A stretch of 13,627 bases of DNA, from positions 1-13,627 of the forward strand of contig PMZP01000076.1 of assembly GCA_003170325.1 (NCBI GenBank). The letters are read 5' to 3'. Within the stretch, counting starts at the first letter, position 1. Each line of letters opens with the position of its first letter. The position numbers and the translations under genes were made by a program. Shown here piece after piece: positions 1 through 6,900 of this stretch. Under the pieces are notes generated by a model. It had not been told where the DNA came from. It searched no databases and worked only from the letters and a program-made list of their open reading frames with translations. Origin of the DNA: Candidatus Tayloriibacteriota bacterium (lineage in GTDB: Bacteria > Patescibacteriota > Minisyncoccia > Phycocordibacterales > PALSA-1337).

Positions 1-150
1 GATAGCTGTTCGGTGGAAGATATATCCGGTGATCCCAAGGAATTGATCCAAAAGCTGGTGAATGCTTATGTCGAGCTATCCGGACAGATCGTCAAGAGCG
101 CCTTGAGCTCGATCTTCGAGAAGTACCCAGGCATCAATAAAGTCGAGTAG
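1..150 (+). CDS. C-terminal fragment of an unidentified protein
   Basis: Frame 1 is open from the first base to a TAG at 148-150 and encodes 49 residues; the start lies outside the window. The fragment is amphipathic and probably helical (segment KELIQKLVNAYVELSGQIVK), with no catalytic motif that I recognise. The histidine kinase start lies 10 nt after this stop, with no Shine-Dalgarno site or convincing promoter between them, so the two are probably co-transcribed and this gene may belong to the same signalling operon. I cannot assign a family. Confidence that it is a real coding end rests on the tight junction and on codon use like the neighbours. Confidence 0.6.
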   Translation, partial: DSCSVEDISGDPKELIQKLVNAYVELSGQIVKSALSSIFEKYPGINKVE

Positions 151-160
151 ACAATAGACC

Positions 161-1909
161 ATGTCCAATCTGACCATCATCATCGTCGCCGGCCTAGCTA
201 TAATCGGCGGTCTGGCTTTTTATGGGAGGAGCTTGATGCTGCTTAGGATCATGGAGAACAAAGAAAAAGAGACCGGGCGGAAGATGTATGAGTTGGCGAT
301 CTTGAAGGAACTCGGAGACCGGATCGGGTATTCGCTAGATGTCCATGAGATCATCGACATAATCACCGGATCATTGAGGCAGTTCATCGAGTATAGCGCT
401 GTTTCTTACATGCTCATTCAACCGGAGAAGATCATTTTCAAAGTTCAGCTGGAGAGGTCGGTCAATCGTCAGTTCCTGAATGACATCCGCGACCGTATGA
501 TCGGATCGCTTTCGGCTCTTTTGGACAAAGAGCTCTCCAAGAGTGCCGTGGAGGAGGTATTATCGGGTGCGATCCTCTCCGAGGACGACAATCAGCCTGT
601 CAGATCTTTTTTCAACATACCGCTCGTCATCGGCGACAAGGTCGTGGGTGTCTTGACTGTTTCCGATACGAAATCCGGTCTTTACAAGGAAGAAGAGATG
701 ACAATACTCTACAAGATCACCCAGCAAGCGTCGAAAGCCGTCAGCAAGCTCGAAGAAGTTGTTAGGATGGAGCAGAGGAAGCTCAACTCCATGGTGGAGA
801 GCATGGCTGACGGGATCGTCATGACGGATAATGATTACCGCGTATTTGTGGCCAACCCCGCGGTCAAATCGCTCCTCGGACTCAATGAGAAGGCTGAAGT
901 GACTATCTTCGATTTCATAGATCGGTTGGGCGGGAAGTTCGATATCCGGAGCAAATTGGAAGAGAGCGTCAAGTTGAGCAAGATCGTGGAGGCGCCCGAG
1001 GTCCTTTTAGGTGAGAGGTTCTTTGAGATCGTCGTCTCGCCGGTAAGGAGCTCCATGGCTTTGACCAGTGGAGAAGTCCTGGGCGGGGTTGTTATATTTC
1101 ACGATATCACCCGCGAGAAGGAGCTGGAGAAGCTGCGCGAAGATTTCACCTCCATGATGGTCCATGAATTACGTTCTCCATTGGATGGCATAAATAAGAT
1201 AGCGGATCTGGTCATCAGCGAAAAAACGCCTAAAGAAGAGGAAAAGTTAGTCCGTGAATACATGCCGATCATATACAAGAGCTCGGCCGATATGCTCCGC
1301 CTGGTCAGCAATCTCCTCGACGCAGCCAAAGTCGACTCGGGAAAATATCAGATCTTCAAGGAACCGGCTGCCGATATCCGAAAGCTCGTAGCGGAAAGAG
1401 TCAGATCATATGAGCCATCGGCCAAAGCCAAACAAATCAAAATTTTGCCGGTTATCGGAGCGGATGTGCCTCAAAACATGAGTTTTGACCCCAATGCACT
1501 AGTTGGAGTCTTCAATAATTTCGTCTTCAATGCCATAAAATTCACCGGGGAGGGCGGCGAGATCAACATTCAAGCGTTCCTTCACAAGTCCGGAGCGGAC
1601 GTGCTTGACGAGGCTCGGAGCAATGACATAAACTGGTTCATCAAGGCCGTCGGCGAGTCATTCGTAGGCCTTCCGACATCGCTGGTCGTGGCCATAACTG
1701 ATAATGGCGTAGGTATCAGTCAGGAAAACCTGCCTTTCCTATTCAACAAGTTCAGACAATTCAAAACAGCGGCTTTGACGGCTGACAAGAAAGGCACCGG
1801 CTTGGGTCTGGTCATCGCCAAAGGCATAGTCGAAGCTCATGGCGGTGTAGTCGGAGCGGATAGCGATGAGGGGAGAGGCAGTACTTTCTATTTCACGCTA
1901 CCGATATAG
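161..1909 (+). CDS. Membrane-anchored sensor histidine kinase (TM-GAF-PAS-HisKA-HATPase)
   Basis: A 582-residue hybrid sensor that should autophosphorylate on histidine and pass phosphate to a response regulator, most likely the one encoded just downstream. Order of parts: one N-terminal membrane segment (about residues 4-27), a short linker, a GAF-like domain (about 45-195), a PAS-like domain (about 208-315, starting near SMVESMADGIVMTDND), a HisKA dimerisation helix with MVHELRSP whose phospho-acceptor is H335, and a HATPase_c domain with N box (NNFVFNAIKF, about 451-460), G1 box DNGVGIS (D514) and G2 box GTGLGL (about 544-549). The F box reads FNKFRQF. No receiver or large extracytoplasmic domain is present, so sensing is probably cytoplasmic, through GAF and PAS; the ligand is unknown. 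The ATG at 161 was chosen because it precedes the membrane segment and follows the previous stop by 10 nt. All kinase motifs look intact. Confidence 0.93.
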   Translation: MSNLTIIIVAGLAIIGGLAFYGRSLMLLRIMENKEKETGRKMYELAILKELGDRIGYSLDVHEIIDIITGSLRQFIEYSAVSYMLIQPEKIIFKVQLERSVNRQFLNDIRDRMIGSLSALLDKELSKSAVEEVLSGAILSEDDNQPVRSFFNIPLVIGDKVVGVLTVSDTKSGLYKEEEMTILYKITQQASKAVSKLEEVVRMEQRKLNSMVESMADGIVMTDNDYRVFVANPAVKSLLGLNEKAEVTIFDFIDRLGGKFDIRSKLEESVKLSKIVEAPEVLLGERFFEIVVSPVRSSMALTSGEVLGGVVIFHDITREKELEKLREDFTSMMVHELRSPLDGINKIADLVISEKTPKEEEKLVREYMPIIYKSSADMLRLVSNLLDAAKVDSGKYQIFKEPAADIRKLVAERVRSYEPSAKAKQIKILPVIGADVPQNMSFDPNALVGVFNNFVFNAIKFTGEGGEINIQAFLHKSGADVLDEARSNDINWFIKAVGESFVGLPTSLVVAITDNGVGISQENLPFLFNKFRQFKTAALTADKKGTGLGLVIAKGIVEAHGGVVGADSDEGRGSTFYFTLPI

Positions 1910-1937
1910 TTTTATTAAATGATAATCAATCAATACC

Positions 1938-2321
1938 ATGAGAACACTTAAAAAAGTTTTGATCGTGGAAGACGACCAGGTTTTTCGAACGCTTCTGACC
2001 GAGAAGCTGGAAGCCGAAGGAGTGGAAGTCTTGACCACCGGCGATGGCAAGAGCGGTCTCGATATCGCGCTTGCTGAGCATCCCGACCTGATCTGGGTCG
2101 ATGTGATGTTGCCGGGAATCACGGGAATCGACATGATAAAGAGGCTTAGAGCGGACAGATGGGGCAGCAAGGCCTGCATAGTCCTTCTGACCCAGGTGCT
2201 AGATCCAAACTTTGTCGCCGAAGCTCTGGAGAACGGCGTCTTCAAATATTTCATCAAAGCAGATCATTCTGTGGAAGACGTGATAGATGAGACCAAGAAG
2301 TATTTTTCCAGTCTGCCGTAG
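1938..2321 (+). CDS. Single-domain response regulator (CheY-like receiver)
   Basis: A 127-residue stand-alone receiver domain. Conserved positions are visible: acidic pocket E11-D12-D13 (VLIVEDD), phospho-acceptor D55 (WVDVMLPG), switch threonine T85 (IVLLTQ) and the conserved lysine K107 (FIKAD). The usual Lys-Pro is Lys-Ala here. There is no DNA-binding or enzymatic output domain, so it probably acts through a protein partner or as a phosphate relay. It follows the histidine kinase by 28 nt on the same strand and is its likely partner (inference from adjacency). The short A/T-rich gap (1910-1937) has no clear Shine-Dalgarno site. The next gene begins 29 nt downstream. Confidence 0.93.
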   Translation: MRTLKKVLIVEDDQVFRTLLTEKLEAEGVEVLTTGDGKSGLDIALAEHPDLIWVDVMLPGITGIDMIKRLRADRWGSKACIVLLTQVLDPNFVAEALENGVFKYFIKADHSVEDVIDETKKYFSSLP

Positions 2322-2335
2322 TCGGGTATCATCTG

Positions 2336-2344
2336 TGCTATGCT
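2336..2344 (+). promoter_or_regulatory. Extended -10 promoter of ychF, leaderless type
   Basis: TGC followed by TATGCT (hexamer 2339-2344) forms an extended -10 element. The ATG of ychF begins at 2351, so transcription would start at or next to the start codon. No good -35 is visible and there is no Shine-Dalgarno site before the ATG. Read-through from the regulator gene is an alternative source of message. Confidence 0.5.
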
Positions 2345-2350
2345 CTCGCT

Positions 2351-3463
2351 ATGTCTTTAAGTATCGGAATAGTCGGACTCCCCAACGTCGGCAAATCGAC
2401 GCTTTTCAACGCGCTCACCAAAAAATCCGTACCTGCCGAGAATTATCCTTTCTGTACGATCGACCCGTCGGTCGGAGTAGTGGCTGTGCCTGATGACCGG
2501 CTCTGGAGGCTTTCGGAATTCTCCAAATCGGAGAAGACTATTCCGGCAGCCGTGGAGTTCACCGACATCGCCGGACTGGTCAAAGGAGCCTCCGAAGGCG
2601 AAGGGCTCGGTAATCAATTCCTCTCGCACATCAGAGAAACCGATGCTATCGTCCAAGTGGTGCGGATCTTCGAAGACGAGAATGTCATTCACGTGAACGC
2701 CAAGATCGATCCATTGAAGGACATCGAAGTCATCAATCTGGAATTGGTGCTGGCGGACTTGCAGACAGCCACCAAGCGCAAGCATTCGCTCGGCAAAGAA
2801 GTCAAAGCCGGCAAAAAAGAGGCCATCATTGAAGCTGGTCTCTTGGAGAAGATCATTCCGGCATTAGAAACAGGGAAGTTGGCGTCGACTGTGATAGCTG
2901 ATGAGTTCGAAGCGCCGTTCTTGAAGCAATTGTGCCTCATCACGGCCAAGCCATTCCTGTATGTGCTAAATAAGAAAGCCGGTGCGAGAAATCTAGATGA
3001 GGAGGCGACAGATGGAAAAATGGATTTGCGCTGGGCTGCATTGGAATCATTCTTCAAGTCCGTGAATGCCGGGCATGTCATCGTTGACGCCGGAGTCGAA
3101 CAGGAATTGAAGGATCTGGATGAAGTAGATAAGCGGGAGATGCGAGAAGGATTAGGGTCACATGATGACGGCACTGATATGCTCATCAAGCGCGGCTATG
3201 ATCTTCTGGGGCTCATCACCTACTTCACCACCGGAACCGACGAGACGCGTGCCTGGACCATAAAGAAAGGCTGGACCGCTCCCGAGGCCGGTACCGCTAT
3301 CCACACCGACTTCAGAGACAAATTCGTCCGTGCCGAAGTCATCGAGTGGGAAACTTTATTGAAAGCCGGCTCTTACGCCGCCGCTCGCGACAAAGGCTTG
3401 CTCCGCACGGAAGGGAAGGAGTATGTGGTCAAAGATGGGGATGTTATAGAGTTTAAGATCTAA
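2351..3463 (+). CDS. ychF: YchF/OLA1-family ribosome-associated NTPase
   Basis: A 370-residue Obg-related P-loop NTPase of the YchF/OLA1 family, a near-universal protein that binds ribosomes and in known members prefers ATP to GTP. Visible motifs are the P loop GLPNVGKS (residues 9-16), the switch II region DIAGLVKGAS starting at D72, and a C-terminal TGS domain (roughly 285-370) containing TYFTTGTDETRAWTIKKG and ending in the family signature YVVKDGDVIEFKI. The position equivalent to G4 reads NKKA (N207), whereas characterised YchF/OLA1 proteins have a non-canonical Asn-x-x-Glu there; this could affect base preference. Length matches the family (E. coli 363). The start at 2351 puts the P loop at the normal distance from the N terminus and follows a -10 element by 6 nt. 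The protein is cytoplasmic. Confidence 0.97.
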   Translation: MSLSIGIVGLPNVGKSTLFNALTKKSVPAENYPFCTIDPSVGVVAVPDDRLWRLSEFSKSEKTIPAAVEFTDIAGLVKGASEGEGLGNQFLSHIRETDAIVQVVRIFEDENVIHVNAKIDPLKDIEVINLELVLADLQTATKRKHSLGKEVKAGKKEAIIEAGLLEKIIPALETGKLASTVIADEFEAPFLKQLCLITAKPFLYVLNKKAGARNLDEEATDGKMDLRWAALESFFKSVNAGHVIVDAGVEQELKDLDEVDKREMREGLGSHDDGTDMLIKRGYDLLGLITYFTTGTDETRAWTIKKGWTAPEAGTAIHTDFRDKFVRAEVIEWETLLKAGSYAAARDKGLLRTEGKEYVVKDGDVIEFKI

Positions 3464-3519
3464 AACAGTGGATGGACAATCTGTCTGGATGTAGTAGGAT
3501 TGCTCATTAGCAGTTCTGT

Positions 3520-3548
3520 TTGCGTTATTAGACCAATTGTGGTATAAT
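3520..3548 (+). promoter_or_regulatory. Promoter of the small membrane-protein gene
   Basis: TTGCGT (3520-3525), a 17-nt spacer and a consensus TATAAT (3543-3548) make a sigma-70-type promoter in the gap after ychF. The expected start near 3555 gives a leader of about 44 nt before the ATG at 3599. That leader contains two AAATTT copies (3560-3565, 3579-3584) and a TTGGT/ACCAA pair (3564-3568, 3586-3590) whose right arm touches the Shine-Dalgarno site; any control by this structure is speculative. Confidence 0.7.
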
Positions 3549-3588
3549 GCAACCGTTAGAAATTTGGTAGTTCGGTCAAAATTTAACC

Positions 3589-3593
3589 AAGGA
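3589..3593 (+). promoter_or_regulatory. Shine-Dalgarno site deciding the start at 3599
   Basis: AAGGA lies 5 nt upstream of the ATG at 3599. It stands out because several neighbouring genes have no such site, and it supports translation of the small reading frame from 3599 rather than from the ATG at 3608 or from the overlapping frame that starts at 3622. Confidence 0.65.
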
Positions 3594-3598
3594 TCATT

Positions 3599-3829
3599 AT
3601 GATTAGAATGCATCGATCTGATTGTGGAGGCTTCTCAAGTTACCCCCACTTTCATTGGCGCCAAGAGCAACGTCATCACCAGTCGCCGCGGACATCGCTT
3701 CCGGCTGCCGGTATCGTCAGGCCAACAAGCGCCAGCCCGGGAGCCGCTTCATTTGGACTGAAGTTCGTAGTGGCGATATTAATCAGCTTGGTGTGTATCG
3801 GCGTTCTGGCACTGCACTATCACCCGTAA
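3599..3829 (+). CDS. Small tail-anchored membrane protein of unknown function
   Basis: A 76-residue protein not assigned to any family I know. The first ~50 residues are polar, rich in His, Arg, Ser and Pro (HFHWRQEQRHH), with no recognisable motif. The C-terminal third is one hydrophobic segment (about residues 53-72, LKFVVAILISLVCIGVLAL) followed by HYHP and the stop, consistent with a C-terminal membrane anchor. It is a complete transcription unit: a promoter with consensus -10 at 3543-3548, AAGGA 5 nt before the ATG, and an intrinsic terminator 19 nt after the stop. That architecture is the main argument for a real gene. The alternative is that the transcript is a small RNA of about 320 nt and the frame is incidental; the hydrophobic tail makes coding more likely. 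Confidence 0.6.
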   Translation: MIRMHRSDCGGFSSYPHFHWRQEQRHHQSPRTSLPAAGIVRPTSASPGAASFGLKFVVAILISLVCIGVLALHYHP

Positions 3830-3848
3830 TCGCTAGAACCATTTCCGC

Positions 3849-3877
3849 GCCGTTTCCTTCGGGGAACGGCATTTTTG
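3849..3877 (+). terminator. Intrinsic terminator with UUCG tetraloop
   Basis: GCCGTTTCC (3849-3857) pairs with GGGAACGGC (3862-3870) in a 9-bp stem with one T-G wobble around a TTCG loop, followed by ATTTTTG (3871-3877). This is a textbook rho-independent terminator. It lies 19 nt after the stop of the small membrane protein and directly before the leuS promoter, insulating the two units. Confidence 0.85.
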
Positions 3878-3903
3878 TATCTTCCGCATATTTGCGCTAT
3901 GAT
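3875..3903 (+). promoter_or_regulatory. leuS promoter, leaderless type
   Basis: TTGTAT (3875-3880), a 17-nt spacer and TATGAT (3898-3903). The hexamer ends 7 nt before the ATG at 3911, so the transcript should begin at or within a base or two of the start codon. No Shine-Dalgarno site precedes the ATG. The -35 is weak (3 of 6 matches) and overlaps the T tract of the upstream terminator. Confidence 0.55.
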
Positions 3904-3910
3904 TTCACTC

Positions 3911-6900
3911 ATGAAGAAAAATGTCTATGATCCGGCCAAGATCGAGCCGAAGTGGCAGAAGAAATGGGCGGCTAAAAAACTCTACAAGAGCAAAGAGGAT
4001 CCGAAGAAGGATAAATTCTACGTCTTGGACATGTTCCCGTATCCATCAGGCGAAGGCCTTCATGTCGGACATCCCAAGGGATATATCGCTACGGATGTGG
4101 TTTCGCGTTTCCAGCGCATGAATGGTCGGTCGGTCCTGCATCCCATGGGCTTCGATGCTTTCGGATTGCCGGCGGAGAATTACGCATTGAAGACGAAAAC
4201 CAATCCGGAGATCGCCGTGAAGAAGAACGTCGAACGATACAAGAAGCAGTTGGAGATCCTCGGCTTCGATTATGACTGGTCGCGAGAAGTGAATACGACC
4301 GACCCGAAGTATTACAAATGGACGCAGTGGATCTTTCTGCAACTCCTGAAGAAAGGGCTGGCTTATGAATCTTACGAGCCAGTCAATTGGTGCCCGACTG
4401 ACAAGACCGTCCTGGCCAACGAAGACGTTGAGAACGGCCGTTGCGAACGCTGTGGCACGCCTGTCGAAAAGAAGCTGATGAAGCAGTGGGTTCTGAAGAT
4501 CACCGATTATGCGGATAGGTTGCTCAAGGATCTAGATGCGAAGGACGGTAATGCCAAACCTCTTCTCGACTGGCCGGCGTCAATCAAGGAGTTACAACGA
4601 AATTGGATCGGCAGGAGTGAAGGGGCAGAGATAGATTTCCGATTGACATTCGCCAAGAATAAGACGAGGTTTATGATTTTGCACGGATTTGAAGGCGGAG
4701 CCAAGACCGATTTCCATCCGTGGCTCAAGGACGTGCTTGAAAAACACGGACAACAAGTTGAAGTGCCGGAATTACCGAACTCCTATCATCCGAAAGAGGC
4801 CGAACAGGTAGAGTATGTTCTCACGAATTGTAAGCTTGACGAAAACACGGTCATCGTCGCGCATAGCCTTGGCGCAGTTGTAGCAATGAAAGCGCTGATG
4901 AAATTGAATAAGCCGATCTCCGGATTGGTGATAGTGGCTTCAGCTGTAGACCCGAAGTTCGATAAGTTCTATGAATCGCGATCGTTCAACAAGGATTTTA
5001 ATTGGGATTATGATTACGCGGCGATCAAGAGGCTAACTGGTGGAAAGATTGCGGTGCTTTCCGATTCGCGTGAGCCGAAAAGAGCGCCTTACTTGAAATA
5101 TCTGGCTGATAAGTTGTCAGCACGTTTGGTGGAGACGACGAGCAAGGAAGAGCACTTCTGTGCCATCGAAGAACCCGAAGTACTCAAAGCTGTCACACCT
5201 TCGGTTAAAGTCTTCACCACGCGTCCAGACACGCTTTTCGGAGTCACATATATGGTCCTGGCTCCGGAGCATCCTTGGGTGCAAGTCGCCATGCCGCATG
5301 TCGAGAACAAAGCCGAAGTCGAAGCATATATTTTCAAATCATCGCGAGAGACGGAGATCGAGCGCACAGATGCGACCAAGGAAAAGACCGGCGTGGAATT
5401 GAAAGGTGTCAAGGCTGTGAATCCGGCCAACAATGAAGAGGTGCCTGTCTGGATTGCCGATTATGTTCTGGCTGATTATGGTACAGGCGCGGTCATGGCT
5501 GTGCCGGCTCATGACGAGAGGGATTGGGCATTCGCCAAGAAGTTCGGATTGCTGACTAGAGATGTCATTGCGCCGACTTTCGGTGAACCGAATCCGGCAG
5601 ATGAACCGGTGGATGGATCGGCGATAATGATCTTCGATCGGCAAAAATCTTTGTATGCTTGTTTGCATTGGCATAACCCCGAGAGGTACACCATCGTCAC
5701 CGGAGCGAAAAAGGGCAGTGAGTCGTATGAGGAAACAGCGCGGCGCGAATTGAAGGAAGAGGCCGGAATCAGCGATGTCAAATCGTGGCATCGATTGGGA
5801 GGCAAGCTCTTCGCTCATTACTACAATCAGAGCAAGAAGGAATTCAAGTCGGCATCGTCGATGCAATTCTTGGCTGTTATCGATTCCCATGACATCGGAG
5901 AGCACAGTCGCGAACCCCATGAGACTTTCGACCTTGAATGGAAAACGGCAGCAGAGATGCTGGATCTTTTCGAGAAGACCATACCGAAGTCGAGGCACAT
6001 ATTCGAGATACTCGGAAGAGCTGTGCTTCTGTTATGCGGGCTGGGGATCGACAAGACCACAGATATCTCCAAATTCGACTTCGTCAAAGACGTGCCGTTC
6101 TTGGAACCGGGCATCCTGATCGATTCCGGCAGATTCTCCGGCAAAGCTTCCGGAACGGTCATGAAAGAGATCACCGAGTCGGTTGGCGGAAAGTGGGTGA
6201 CCAAGTTCAAGCTCCGCGATTGGGTATTCTCCCGCCAGCGATATTGGGGCGAGCCCATCCCGGTCATTCAATGCGAGAATTGCGGCGTCGTGCCCGTGCC
6301 GGAAAAAGATCTGCCGGTCGAATTGCCTAAGGTGAAATCGTACGAGCCGACCGGTACTGGCGAGTCTCCATTGGTGGCAGTCTCGAACTGGGTGAATGTG
6401 AAATGTCCGAAGTGCAGAGGTCCAGCCAAACGAGAGACTAATACTATGCCATCGTGGGCCGGTTCATCTTGGTATTATTTGCGTTATGAAGATCCGAAGA
6501 ATACCAAGGCCATGGTCGGTCCCAAGAATGAAAAATATTGGTCGCCGATCGATCTCTATGTCGGCGGCGCCGAGCACGCCACGCGTCATTTGATATACGC
6601 GCGATTTTGGCACAAATTCTTGTATGACATCGGCGTAGTCTCGACTATCGAGCCGTTCATCAAGCTACAGCATGTCGGCCTCATCATGGGCGAAGACGGC
6701 CGGAAGATGTCCAAGCGCTTTGGAAATGTCGTCAACCCGGATGAGATAGTCAAGACATTCGGCGCCGACACATTGAGGATCTACGAGATGTTCATGGGGC
6801 CTTTCGACCAACAGATCGCCTGGAGCACGGAGAGCATCGTCGGGGCAAGGCGGTTTATCGAGAAGGTGTGGAGAATAGCCGTTTCCGCGCCCTTTTGGCT

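Noticed and set aside
3875..3910. Upstream in-frame TTG start for leuS adding 12 residues
   Set aside because: The TTG lies in the terminator T tract and the -10 element TATGAT lies between it and the ATG at 3911; family similarity also begins at the 3911 methionine.
3622..3930. A 102-residue frame overlapping the small membrane-protein gene and the leuS start
   Set aside because: It has no Shine-Dalgarno site, reads through the intrinsic terminator, has no recognisable domain, and conflicts with the better supported frame at 3599-3829.
5339..5998. Long minus-strand open frame (219 residues) opposite leuS
   Set aside because: It is antisense to well conserved LeuRS and Nudix coding sequence, has no promoter or ribosome site, and no recognisable protein features; similar antisense frames at 7595-8215 and 12347-12946 were rejected for the same reason.
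4655..6025. leuS as a chimera or as several separate genes joined by assembly error
   Set aside because: The frame is continuous, the synthetase sequence resumes cleanly after each insertion with its conserved motifs, and base composition does not change sharply.
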